A stretch of 32,421 nucleotides of DNA, from assembly GCA_015484905.1 (NCBI GenBank), contig WFUN01000109.1:1-32421 (forward strand), in the 5' to 3' direction. Each line of letters starts with the position of its first letter. Position 1 is the first letter of the stretch. Both the position numbers and the translations under genes were made by a program. This stretch comes from Hydrogenimonas sp. GTDB lineage: Bacteria; Campylobacterota; Campylobacteria; Campylobacterales; Hydrogenimonadaceae. Below the pieces are notes generated by a model that saw only the letters and a list, made by a program, of their open reading frames with translations, did not search any database and was not told where the DNA came from. This document shows, one piece after another, positions 1-9,271 of the stretch.

Positions 1-655
1 CCTTTATACGTCTGTTTTCACCCTTTTTCATTCCTATCATCTGCTCTTCGAAACCCGGAATGAATTGACCGCTGCCGATACGCAGCTCAAAATTCTCCGC
101 TTTTCCTCCCTCGAAAGGCTCACCATTCAAAAAGCCTTCAAAGTCGAAAACCGCCATATCTCCTTCTTCCAGACCGCGATCCTCTTCAACCGATTCGAAA
201 GACGCCTGGGATTCTGCAAGATCTTTTATAAACTCTTCAACCTCTTTTTTGGTTACCCGTGGTGTCTTCACTTCAGGCACCAGCTCTTCGATATTTTCTA
301 TCTCTACTTCCGGACGCAGGCTTAGTTTCATTTCAACTTCGATTCCCTCTTCGCTTCTGTCAAACCTGACGACCGACGGCTCTCCGATTATCTTCTGAGC
401 ATCAAGCTCCAGGTCCTTGCTCGCCCTGTTGAGAACATCTCGCAAAGCCTCTGCTTCCGCATCCTGCAACAGACGCTCTCCGAGTCGCTTCCTTACTACC
501 GACACGGGCGCTTTTCCTGGTCTAAACCCGTCGATCTTCATCTCTTTTGCAGCCTGTCTGGCAATTTTTTCTACCTTTTTGTCGATATCGCCTGCTGCGA
601 TTTTAGCCTCGACGCTGACATTGGCACTATCCGTTTTCTTGGCGGTGACTTCCAT
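1..655 (-). CDS. tig: trigger factor (ribosome-associated chaperone), C-terminus cut by window edge
   Basis: Reading the minus strand from the ATG at 655 gives a continuous frame beginning MEVTAKKTDSANV that runs off the left edge, so it is absent from the ORF track. The N-terminal ribosome-binding domain is recognisable, including the GFRPGKAPVSVV segment that carries the trigger-factor signature contacting the ribosome. It is followed by the FKBP-like peptidyl-prolyl isomerase domain (the EGDMAVFDFEGFLNGEPFEGG stretch). The C-terminal chaperone arms lie outside the window. Trigger factor binds near the ribosomal exit tunnel and shields nascent chains. The gene diverges from folE across an AT-rich stretch of about 150 bp. 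Confidence 0.95.
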   Translation of the reverse strand, partial: MEVTAKKTDSANVSVEAKIAAGDIDKKVEKIARQAAKEMKIDGFRPGKAPVSVVRKRLGERLLQDAEAEALRDVLNRASKDLELDAQKIIGEPSVVRFDRSEEGIEVEMKLSLRPEVEIENIEELVPEVKTPRVTKKEVEEFIKDLAESQASFESVEEDRGLEEGDMAVFDFEGFLNGEPFEGGKAENFELRIGSGQFIPGFEEQMIGMKKGENRRIK

Positions 656-804
656 AAATCCATGATCCTTTGTGTATATATTCAAAATTATAGTTCAATA
701 TTTTACCCAAAGTTGCTTTATAAGTCCACACAGTGACCAAACGCTCCCGCTTTTGTATATTTTCAATCAAAAATCGATATACTTTACAAAAAAGAGTCTG
801 GACA

Positions 805-1389
805 ATGGAGAGTCAAAAAGCTAAAAAGTTCGAAGAGGCCGTGAAAACAATTCTTGAGCTGATAGGCGAAGATCCCGGAAGAGAAGGACTGATAAAAACC
901 CCTCACAGGGTATACAAGGCTTTCTTGCATATGTGCGAAGGGTATAACATCGATCCGAAAAAGGTACTTGGCGACGCACTCTTTGAAAGTAGCAACGACG
1001 AAATGGTGCTCGTACGGGATATCGAGTTCTATTCGATGTGTGAACATCATCTGCTGCCGATCATAGGACGGGCGCATGTCGCCTACATTCCCAACGGGAA
1101 AGTGGTCGGGCTTAGCAAAATTCCAAGAATGGTAAACATCTTTGCCAAGCGGCTTCAGATCCAGGAGCAGATGACCGAACAGATAGCTGACGCCATCATA
1201 AAGACTGTTCAGCCAAAAGGGGTGGCGGTAGTGATAGAGGCACGCCACATGTGCATGGAGATGAGAGGTGTCGAAAAGATCAACTCTACGACCGTAAGCT
1301 CTGCACTTAGAGGGCTCTTTAAAAGCGATGCAAAGACGCGTGAAGAGTTCATGAGCATGGTCAACGCCCCACTGCGCCCCCGTTACTGA
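805..1389 (+). CDS. folE: GTP cyclohydrolase I
   Basis: This enzyme converts GTP to 7,8-dihydroneopterin triphosphate, the first step toward folate or queuosine-type pteridines. The zinc-site motif MCEHHLLP, the segment [17 protein letters not shown] and the second zinc cysteine in [11 protein letters not shown] are all present, so the active site appears intact. The tracked ORF begins at a GTG at 733, but its first 24 residues look like translated AT-rich leader. The ATG at 805 ([13 protein letters not shown]) gives 194 residues, a normal compact length, so I use that start. Its TGA stop overlaps the ATG of fliI, which suggests translational coupling. Confidence 0.95.
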   Translation: MESQKAKKFEEAVKTILELIGEDPGREGLIKTPHRVYKAFLHMCEGYNIDPKKVLGDALFESSNDEMVLVRDIEFYSMCEHHLLPIIGRAHVAYIPNGKVVGLSKIPRMVNIFAKRLQIQEQMTEQIADAIIKTVQPKGVAVVIEARHMCMEMRGVEKINSTTVSSALRGLFKSDAKTREEFMSMVNAPLRPRY

Positions 1390-2687
1390 TGCCTCTGAAA
1401 TCTCTGAGAAACCGAATAAACGCTATTTCGCTCTCCCCTGCCTATGGTACCATCACCAGCATCAGCTCCAATGCCATAACAGCCAGCGGTCTGAAAGTCA
1501 GTATCGGCCAGAGTGTAACGATTCTCTCTGAAGGAAGAAGAGAACTTGGAATGGTCACATCATTAAACAATGACTCTTTTACGATATCTCCTTTCGGCTT
1601 CATCGAAGGGATGAAAACGGGAGATAAAGTTCTTCTCAATCACAGAAGCCTCGAGATTCCGGTTGGACCGAATCTGCTCGGACGCATAGTCGATCCGTTT
1701 ATGAATCCGATAGACGGGAAAGGTCCGATCCATCTCGAAGAGTTCGAGCAGATAATGAAGGCTCCCATGGATGTAATGAAGCGCGGACTGATAGATGAGC
1801 ACTTCAGTGTAGGAGTCAAAAGTATAGATGGGCTGCTTACAGCAGGCAAAGGTCAAAAAGTCGGTATCTTTGCCGGCAGCGGTGTTGGCAAGTCGACACT
1901 AATGGGAATGATTGTAAAAGGGTGCGAAGCCCCTGTAAAAGTGGTAGCTCTTATTGGAGAGCGTGGGCGTGAAGTACCAGAGTTTATCGCAAAAAACCTC
2001 AACAACGATCTTAGCAACACGGTCATCGTGGTAGCGACCAGCGATGACAGTGCACTAATGCGCAAATATGGTGCTTTCAGCGCCATGAGTGTTGCTGAGT
2101 ACTTTAAACGGAAAGGAAATGATGTTCTTTTCATGATGGACTCCGTTACCCGTTTCGCAATGGCCCAGCGTGAAATCGGCCTGGCGCTTGGCGAACCGCC
2201 TACCTCAAAAGGATATCCTCCATCTTCACTGACGCTTCTTCCACAACTGATGGAGAGGGCCGGAAAAGAGGAGGGTCGCGGCTCCATAACCGCTTTTTTC
2301 ACCGTTCTGGTCGAAGGAGACGATCTGAGCGATCCGATTGCAGATCAGAGCAGGAGTATACTGGATGGGCATATAGTTTTAAGCAGAGAGCTAACCGACA
2401 AAGGCATCTATCCACCCGTAGACATTCTATCTTCCGCTTCACGGGTAATCAGCGACGTTACAAAAGCAGACCATCTCGAAGCGGCGCAAAAGTTCAGGCA
2501 GCTGCTTGCTCTGTTGAAAGAAAATGAAACGCTTGTGAGGATAGGAGCCTATCAGCACGGAACAGATCCGGCACTGGACGAAGCGCTTTCGAAAAAGAGA
2601 GCCATGACCGATTTTCTGTGCCAAAACGCACAGGAATCCATACCTTTTGAAAAAAGTGTGGAACTGCTGAAGGCAATTGTAGGCTAA
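1389..2687 (+). CDS. fliI: flagellum-specific type III export ATPase FliI
   Basis: This is a cytoplasmic ATPase of the flagellar export apparatus, related to F1 beta/alpha subunits. The Walker A motif GIFAGSGVGKST and the Walker B region VLFMMDSVTRFAMAQREIGLA are clear. They are followed by the family signature GEPPTSKGYPPSSL and the Gly-rich GKEEGRGSITAFFTVLVEGDD. The 432-residue length is normal. The start ATG overlaps the folE stop (TGATG). No other flagellar gene lies in the window, which is in keeping with the scattered flagellar genes of Campylobacterota. The 3' end overlaps the convergent HIT gene by 4 bp. Confidence 0.97.
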   Translation: MPLKSLRNRINAISLSPAYGTITSISSNAITASGLKVSIGQSVTILSEGRRELGMVTSLNNDSFTISPFGFIEGMKTGDKVLLNHRSLEIPVGPNLLGRIVDPFMNPIDGKGPIHLEEFEQIMKAPMDVMKRGLIDEHFSVGVKSIDGLLTAGKGQKVGIFAGSGVGKSTLMGMIVKGCEAPVKVVALIGERGREVPEFIAKNLNNDLSNTVIVVATSDDSALMRKYGAFSAMSVAEYFKRKGNDVLFMMDSVTRFAMAQREIGLALGEPPTSKGYPPSSLTLLPQLMERAGKEEGRGSITAFFTVLVEGDDLSDPIADQSRSILDGHIVLSRELTDKGIYPPVDILSSASRVISDVTKADHLEAAQKFRQLLALLKENETLVRIGAYQHGTDPALDEALSKKRAMTDFLCQNAQESIPFEKSVELLKAIVG

Positions 2688-3070
2688 TCTCGGCTTACAG
2701 AAGCAAAAGCCTCCATGAATGCCCGAGAAAGAAGTTTCTCAAAAATTTCGAAGTCACCACACTCGACACTACCTTGTCTTTGCTTTCTGCCCCATACAGG
2801 TTCCGGGAAAAAAGTGTCATTGTCGAAACGGGCCATTACATGTATATGGACACGCGGAACATAATTCCCGAAAGAAGCCATGTTTATCTTGCATGGACGA
2901 AAAAAGGAGATCATCTCTTTTTCTGTCAACTCATACGCCTTCCATAGCTTCGAGCGTAACCTCTCTGGTACTTCGGTAATCTCTTTATACGGTTTTTTGG
3001 TAAATATTTTTACCCATGGGATTTCACTTTTTTCCCACTCGACGAATATATCTCTGTCTTGATAGATCAT
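2684..3070 (-). CDS. HIT-family (histidine triad) protein
   Basis: The protein is about 128 residues long. It starts MIYQDRDIFVEWEKSEIPWVKIF and contains NYVPRVHIHVMARF, which matches a histidine-triad-like VHIHVxAR motif; HIT proteins hydrolyse or transfer nucleoside phosphates. The tracked ORF starts six codons upstream at a GTG at 3088 that overlaps the end of the preceding gene. The ATG at 3070 fits the usual N-terminus of related proteins better, though neither start has a strong ribosome binding site. It lies just downstream of the CopD-like gene on the same strand and is probably co-transcribed. The specific substrate cannot be told from the sequence. Confidence 0.85.
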   Translation of the reverse strand: MIYQDRDIFVEWEKSEIPWVKIFTKKPYKEITEVPERLRSKLWKAYELTEKEMISFFRPCKINMASFGNYVPRVHIHVMARFDNDTFFPEPVWGRKQRQGSVECGDFEIFEKLLSRAFMEAFASVSRD

Positions 3071-3074
3071 AAAT

Positions 3075-3524
3075 CTACAACTGATCACGTATACCTATTG
3101 CATACCAGACGATCACAAGATTCAGCAAGAAGATCATCATTGAGCTGCCTCTGGAAACCAGGTGCTGCAGCGGGGTACGTTCGGTTGTATGGGTTTTAAA
3201 TGCTATATACATATGAATAATGGTAAGAAGCGTTATAACTCCCACCATAATCAGTTTTGCATGCATTAAAGATGCAAGCTCTGAGCCGGGAGCGTTGGCC
3301 ATAGCGCCGCCTATGCCGAAATGGGAAAAGAGAATCAGGCCGGTAATCCATAAAATGATCAGCCAGAACGTTTCGAAATAACCGTATATAGGGCCAAGAT
3401 GCTCATATACACCCTTTTGCGCCTGCTTGTCCCGCAACAAAATACCGAGCGCGAAAAGCAAAAGTGAACCCCCTACCCATGCCGTGGCAGAGAGTATATG
3501 GATATAAAGAACTGTTTTAATCAA
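3075..3524 (-). CDS. CopD-like integral membrane protein
   Basis: The 149-residue protein has about four predicted membrane spans (LYIHILSATAWVGGSLLLFALGILL; WLIILWITGLILF; KLIMVGVITLLTIIHMYIAF; MMIFLLNLVIVWYAIGI). The N-terminal IHILSATAWVGG resembles the start of CopD/DUF2269-like membrane proteins, in which histidines can bind heme or copper. The start is a TTG at 3524 with AAAAGG about eight bases upstream. The only nearby ATG opens a frame that stops after nine codons. A TATTAT element at 3549-3554 (minus strand) could be its -10 box. Function beyond membrane localisation is not assigned. Confidence 0.75.
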   Translation of the reverse strand: MIKTVLYIHILSATAWVGGSLLLFALGILLRDKQAQKGVYEHLGPIYGYFETFWLIILWITGLILFSHFGIGGAMANAPGSELASLMHAKLIMVGVITLLTIIHMYIAFKTHTTERTPLQHLVSRGSSMMIFLLNLVIVWYAIGIRDQL

Positions 3525-3911
3525 AACGAACGCCTTTTTGTTTTGTTCATAATATTTTCCGAACCGATGGGTTCTATTCGAAAAACGATCGTAGCAAAAA
3601 CTCCTGAAAATTCTTTTATGGACAAAAAGATATCTCTTGTCTTATCATACAAAACTGCAGGAGCCGACAAAAAGCCGCAAAAAAATCATCGACATTCTCT
3701 CTGATTAATCGGCTCCATAGGTATAATATTTTCACATTTCCGACGTTTATTGTAATATAAATTGGTTTACCGCACAGCCGATCGGCCATATAAACAGCCA
3801 GCTGCAGAACCATATGTTCCAAAAAGTACCAAAAAACAGTATTTACAAGTCCGTATAAAAACCGGCCTGCCGAGATATCTTCTTAAAAACAAAAGGAACA
3901 AAACAGAAGGT
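3525..3911. other. non-coding gap of about 390 bp without convincing gene
   Basis: Short ORFs on both strands (60-68 codons) have no ribosome binding site and no protein-like composition, and some continue into nth in a shadow frame. The gap holds a TATAAT-like element near 3722-3727 and the separated inverted repeat reported below. Confidence 0.6.
3660..3716. repeat. 8-bp perfect inverted repeat with 41-nt spacer
   Basis: GGAGCCGA at 3660-3667 pairs with TCGGCTCC at 3709-3716. On the minus strand a TATTAT box lies just upstream of one arm, so a short transcript closing on itself is conceivable. There is no T-run and no recognised RNA family. Confidence 0.3.
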
Positions 3912-4553
3912 TCAAAGCCTTTTGCTGCACAACTTCTCAACCGGACACCCATTGCATAAAGGTTTCACCGGCCTGCACAAGACCTGCCCAAAACTTACCA
4001 GCAGCCTGTTCAATCCTGCCCGTTCATCAGGAGTAAGCCTTTTGTTAAGCTCGGTCTGGCTCTGTTGAGGTGTGCTTGTATCCAAAAAACCCCATCTGTT
4101 CGCTATCCTGTGAACATGGGTATCGACCGCCACCCTCTTTTCTCCAAAAGCGGATTCCAAAATTATGTTTGCCGCCTTTGGACCTATACCTTTTATTTGC
4201 AAAAGCTCATTTTCGCTTTGAGGCACCTTCCCATCATATCTTTCAATAAGATAACTTGAAAGATCCAGTATATTTTGTGCTTTTTTTCTGTAAAAACCTA
4301 CCGGATAGATGAGCTTTGCGATCTCCTCGGTATTCATATTCACCATTTCATATGGAGTATGCGCTACCTCAAAAAGCCTTCTACCGGCTTCCAATGTAAT
4401 CTCATCCCTGGTCCTGAAGCTGAGCAGCACAGATACCATAATGGTATAAGGTGTTCGTTTATAGCCATTTTCGAACCGCTTTGCCGGCGCATCCCAGCCT
4501 TCATACTCGGCTTTTAGAGCCTCTATAGCTTCTGCAAACTCTTTCTTATTCAT
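3912..4553 (-). CDS. nth: endonuclease III (DNA glycosylase/AP lyase)
   Basis: This is a base-excision repair enzyme that removes oxidised pyrimidines and cleaves abasic sites. The helix-hairpin-helix LLQIKGIGPKAANIIL includes the catalytic lysine of the GPK segment. The catalytic aspartate follows in RVAVDTHVHRI. The C-terminus carries the [4Fe-4S] pattern C-x6-C-x2-C-x5-C in CRPVKPLCNGCPVEKLC. The 213-residue length is normal. The start ATG at 4553 lies a few bases downstream of ATTATAAT, a palindromic -10-like sequence shared with the divergent lipoprotein promoter region. Confidence 0.95.
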   Translation of the reverse strand: MNKKEFAEAIEALKAEYEGWDAPAKRFENGYKRTPYTIMVSVLLSFRTRDEITLEAGRRLFEVAHTPYEMVNMNTEEIAKLIYPVGFYRKKAQNILDLSSYLIERYDGKVPQSENELLQIKGIGPKAANIILESAFGEKRVAVDTHVHRIANRWGFLDTSTPQQSQTELNKRLTPDERAGLNRLLVSFGQVLCRPVKPLCNGCPVEKLCSKRL

Positions 4554-4642
4554 AATTTCATAATTTTATTATAATTTCTCTTTAATTAAATTTGATGTAC
4601 CATCCGAAAAGTCCATAAATGGCCGAAAGGGGGTAGAATATT

Positions 4643-5047
4643 ATGAGAAAAGAGATTTTAGCTCTTGCCGCAGGAGCGATACTTTTTACGGGGTGTGCCC
4701 AAAAAGAGATACAAAGCAGTGCCATAGCCCAACCTGAAGGAAAAATTCTGTTGGAGATGAGAACCGATCGTCAGCTTGACAGGACGCTTCTTAAAAACAT
4801 AATTATAGAGGCGGCAAAAGAGGAAGGATGGCTCACTACAACGCTTGGCGAACGAGAAGTCATCGTAGAGAAGTACTTCAGCGAAACAAAAAATATAGCT
4901 GCCGAAGTTTTGCTTCGGGAAAATGGGTACGATATAGAATACAGCAGTGGTCAAAATATCAGCGAACACAAAATCAGATCGCTGCTCGAAGATCTGAAAG
5001 AGGCCATCGATGAAAAGCTTGAAAAGATCGGTCTTGCGAAACACTGA
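4643..5047 (+). CDS. small predicted lipoprotein of unknown function
   Basis: The 134-residue protein has a lipoprotein signal peptide, MRKEILALAAGAILFTGCAQ, with Cys18 in the lipobox FTGC. The mature part is charged, with a likely alpha/beta fold (LLKNIIIEAAKEEGW, EVIVEKYF, then helical SEHKIRSLLEDLKEAIDEKLEKIG). It shows no recognisable catalytic motif. The ribosome binding site AAAGGGGG precedes the ATG by about ten bases. It is transcribed divergently from nth and convergent with the SulP gene. I do not recognise the family. Confidence 0.8.
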   Translation: MRKEILALAAGAILFTGCAQKEIQSSAIAQPEGKILLEMRTDRQLDRTLLKNIIIEAAKEEGWLTTTLGEREVIVEKYFSETKNIAAEVLLRENGYDIEYSSGQNISEHKIRSLLEDLKEAIDEKLEKIGLAKH

Positions 5048-5059
5048 TTATTCGATATA

Positions 5060-6556
5060 CTATCTTCTGTATTCATTGTGATTGACCGCGACCTTGTAGG
5101 TCGGGTCATCCTCTTCATAGGTACAGTATTTTCCCGCCGCCTTCAAAAGCTTCTTGCAATCATCGCTCAAATGCCGTATGGTCAATCTCTTTCCGGCCTC
5201 TTCATATCTCCTTGTAATCTTATCGATCGCCTCGACACCGCTTGAGTCCATAACGCGCGTTCTTTTGAAATCCATTACCACCTCTTCTTGGTCACCGGCC
5301 ACATCGAACTGATCCAAAAAACCCTGAACAGAGCCAAAGAAGAGTGGACCGTCAAACTCATATATTTTTCTGCTTTTTTCCGTAAACACACGTGTATATA
5401 CTCTTGCATGCTGCCAGGCAAACACCAGAGCAGAAATGATCACGCCTAAAATTACAGCCACAGCCAGATCTGTGAAAATCGTTACAACGGTTACGGTAAT
5501 CAGGACGAAAGCATCTGATTTTGGCATACGGCGCAATCTATCTATACTTGCCCATTCGAAAGTCTCCATACTTACCATAAACATGATGCCAACCAATACG
5601 GCAACCGGAATCTCTCCGATATAATCACTAAATGCCACAACGAAAAGTATCAGAAGTATGGCTGCTGTCGCACCTGAAAGCCGACCCCTTCCACCTGAAG
5701 TATAATTTATAATACTCTGACCGATCATTGCGCACCCGGCCATTCCGCCAAAAACGCCACAGGTGGCGTTACCGATACCGAGAGCAACAGCCTCTTTATT
5801 CGCGTTCCCTTTTTCTCCGCTCATCTCATCCAGTACCGATAACGTAAGCAGAGATTCGATAAGCCCTACGACTGCCATGATGATAGCATACGGGAGTACG
5901 ATTTTGAATGTATCTAATGAAAATGGTACACCCGGCCAGTGAAAGTCGGGCATATCTCCGGCTATGGAGCCAAGATCCGCCACTCTTTTTGTATCAAGAT
6001 CGAAAAACACTGCAATCAGGCTCAACAGTACAATTGCAACGAGACCGGCCGGTACGGTTTTGGTAAATTTCGGCAAAATCAGCATCATCGCCATCGTTGA
6101 AAAGACAAGAGTATACATTATAACGCCTTCGCCTTTGAACATTGGCAACTGTGCCAATGCGATAACAATAGCCAAACCATTGACAAAACCCAAAATAGCA
6201 GGCTGCGGCACAAGGCGGATAAATTTGGCAAGCCTGAAAAGGCCGAAAACCAACTGAATGCCTCCTGCCAGAAGAGTAGCAAAAAAAAGGTATTCCACAC
6301 CATGTACCGCCACAAGTGAAACCATTACGACAGCTACGCTTCCCGTAGCTCCACTGATCATACCGGGCTTTCCTCCAAAAAGTGCCGTTATCAGGCCAAG
6401 AATGAAAGCCGTATAAAGACCTACCAGCGGCGAAATCCCTACTATCAAAGAAAAAGCGATAGCCTCTGGGACAAGTGCGACGGCTACTACCGCTCCGGAG
6501 AGAATATCGTTTTTTGTGCTATGTCCCCCATAGGCTTTTAGTAATTGCGCAAACAT
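5060..6556 (-). CDS. SulP-family anion transporter with STAS domain
   Basis: The 498-residue inner-membrane protein has the SulP N-terminal signature (DILSGAVVAVALVPEAIAFSLIVGISPLVGLYTAFI) and about 10-14 hydrophobic spans. A cytosolic STAS domain follows from about residue 400 (FDGPLFFGSVQGFLDQFD ... DFKRTRVMDSSGVEAIDKI). Family members carry sulfate, bicarbonate or other anions with Na+ or H+. Substrate cannot be assigned, though inorganic carbon or sulfate would suit an autotrophic sulfur oxidiser. The start ATG has GAAGG about twelve bases upstream. The gene stands alone, convergent with the lipoprotein gene. Confidence 0.9.
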   Translation of the reverse strand: MFAQLLKAYGGHSTKNDILSGAVVAVALVPEAIAFSLIVGISPLVGLYTAFILGLITALFGGKPGMISGATGSVAVVMVSLVAVHGVEYLFFATLLAGGIQLVFGLFRLAKFIRLVPQPAILGFVNGLAIVIALAQLPMFKGEGVIMYTLVFSTMAMMLILPKFTKTVPAGLVAIVLLSLIAVFFDLDTKRVADLGSIAGDMPDFHWPGVPFSLDTFKIVLPYAIIMAVVGLIESLLTLSVLDEMSGEKGNANKEAVALGIGNATCGVFGGMAGCAMIGQSIINYTSGGRGRLSGATAAILLILFVVAFSDYIGEIPVAVLVGIMFMVSMETFEWASIDRLRRMPKSDAFVLITVTVVTIFTDLAVAVILGVIISALVFAWQHARVYTRVFTEKSRKIYEFDGPLFFGSVQGFLDQFDVAGDQEEVVMDFKRTRVMDSSGVEAIDKITRRYEEAGKRLTIRHLSDDCKKLLKAAGKYCTYEEDDPTYKVAVNHNEYRR

Positions 6557-6629
6557 GACAATATGCCTTCATGAATAGTTAAAATAGGCGCGATTATACC
6601 AGAATCTCTTTTTGCAGACTCTACAGACT

Positions 6630-6657
6630 TTGAATATGCAGCCAAGTGATGTATAAT
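6630..6657 (+). promoter_or_regulatory. predicted sigma-70-type promoter upstream of nifS
   Basis: TTGAAT at 6630-6635 and TATAAT at 6652-6657 are spaced by 16 bp and point toward nifS. Transcription from here would give a leader of about 165 nt that contains all four TAATTAA elements. Confidence 0.5.
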
Positions 6658-6692
6658 TAGCTCTCTTCGTTTGATTAACCGGCATTACACAA

Positions 6693-8022
<1,330 letters not shown>

Positions 8023-8038
8023 TTATCAGGAGAATATT

Positions 8039-9022
8039 ATGGCTAAACAAGATTTGATAGGCGGCAGCATCTGGGAAGAGTACAGTCTCAAGGTACAGCA
8101 GCTGATGAACAACCCAAGAAACCAGGGAGAACTGACAGAAGAGGATGCAAAACGTCTGGGCGGAGAGCTCATAATCGCCGATTACGGTGCAGAAAGCTGC
8201 GGTGACGCCGTACGGCTCTATTGGATTGTAGATCCGAAGACCGACAGGATACTTGATGCGAAATTCAAGAGTTTCGGCTGCGGTACGGCAATAGCAAGCT
8301 CCGATACGATGGTTGAACTGTGTAAAGGAAAAACGGTAGACGAAGCCGTAAAGATAACCAATATAGATGTTGAAAAGGCTATGCGCGATACACCTGACAA
8401 ACCGGCTGTCCCTCCGCAGAAAATGCACTGCTCCGTTATGGCGTACGATGTAATCAAAAAAGCTGCGTCACTTTATAAAGGTGTCGACATGGAGAGCTTT
8501 GAAGATGAAATCATAGTATGTGAATGCGCCCGGGTAAGTCTGGGCACAATCAGAGAGGTAATCAAACTTAACGACCTGAAAACGGTAGAAGAGATTACCG
8601 ACTATACAAAAGCCGGAGCATTCTGCAAAAGCTGCATCAAGCCCGGAGGTCACGAAGAGCGCGAATACTATCTCGTAGATATTCTCGCCGATGTACGCAA
8701 AGAGATGGAGGAGGAGAGACTCAAGGAAGCTGTAAAGAGACAAGAAAGTGGCGAAGAGGTCTCTTTCAAAGATATGACGCTCGTACAGAAGATAAAAGCG
8801 ATCGACAGCGCTCTTGATGAAAGTATACGCCAATATCTTATTATGGACGGGGGAAACATGGAGGTCCTGGATATCAAACAAAACGGTGAATATACAGATG
8901 TCTATATACGATATCTCGGCGCCTGCTCAGGTTGCGCCAGTTCCACCTCTGGTACGCTATACGCGATCGAATCGGTTCTCAAAGAGAAACTGGATCCAAA
9001 CATCAGAGTCCTGCCGATATAG
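8039..9022 (+). CDS. nifU: Fe-S cluster scaffold protein NifU
   Basis: This 327-residue three-domain scaffold is encoded 16 bp after nifS, with AGGAG before its ATG. The N-terminal IscU-like domain has scaffold cysteines in ADYGAESCGDAV, FKSFGCGTAIASS and KMHCSVMAYD. The middle [2Fe-2S] domain shows CECARVSLGTIREVI followed by AFCKSCIKPGG. The C-terminal NifU/Nfu domain ends with the CSGCASS motif (C-x2-C). All three cluster-binding regions look intact. It receives sulfur from NifS and passes clusters to apo-proteins. Plausible clients in this window include Nth, the beta subunit and the polyferredoxin. Confidence 0.95.
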   Translation: MAKQDLIGGSIWEEYSLKVQQLMNNPRNQGELTEEDAKRLGGELIIADYGAESCGDAVRLYWIVDPKTDRILDAKFKSFGCGTAIASSDTMVELCKGKTVDEAVKITNIDVEKAMRDTPDKPAVPPQKMHCSVMAYDVIKKAASLYKGVDMESFEDEIIVCECARVSLGTIREVIKLNDLKTVEEITDYTKAGAFCKSCIKPGGHEEREYYLVDILADVRKEMEEERLKEAVKRQESGEEVSFKDMTLVQKIKAIDSALDESIRQYLIMDGGNMEVLDIKQNGEYTDVYIRYLGACSGCASSTSGTLYAIESVLKEKLDPNIRVLPI

Positions 9023-9027
9023 GCCCA

Positions 9028-9264
9028 ATGCCAATGAACAAAGAAAAGAAAAACTCTTCACTTAAAAACATAGGTATATTTCTGCTCTTTGTTTCGATGG
9101 CACTGTTTTACTGGGGATATCATGAATCGCAACAGATATCCGAACCGGTTGCCGGACTTTTACAAAAAGACAGCGGCGATACAAGAGATATACTATATAT
9201 CAATATAGCGGCAGCCATAATACTGCTTATAGGTGGGTATCTCTCCATGGATGAATACAGATAA
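9028..9264 (+). CDS. small two-span membrane protein (DUF3185-like)
   Basis: The 78-residue protein starts MPMNKEKKNSSLKNIG, only five bases after the nifU stop (ATG at 9034 is an alternative). It has two hydrophobic spans (IGIFLLFVSMALFYWGYHESQ and INIAAAIILLIGGYLSM) separated by a short polar loop. The layout and the GYxxSQxIS segment recall the DUF3185 family of tiny membrane proteins, but this is a resemblance only. The tracked ORF begins upstream inside nifU, which is a shadow extension. It is probably co-transcribed with nifSU. Confidence 0.7.
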   Translation: MPMNKEKKNSSLKNIGIFLLFVSMALFYWGYHESQQISEPVAGLLQKDSGDTRDILYINIAAAIILLIGGYLSMDEYR

Positions 9265-9271
9265 CCCCTCT

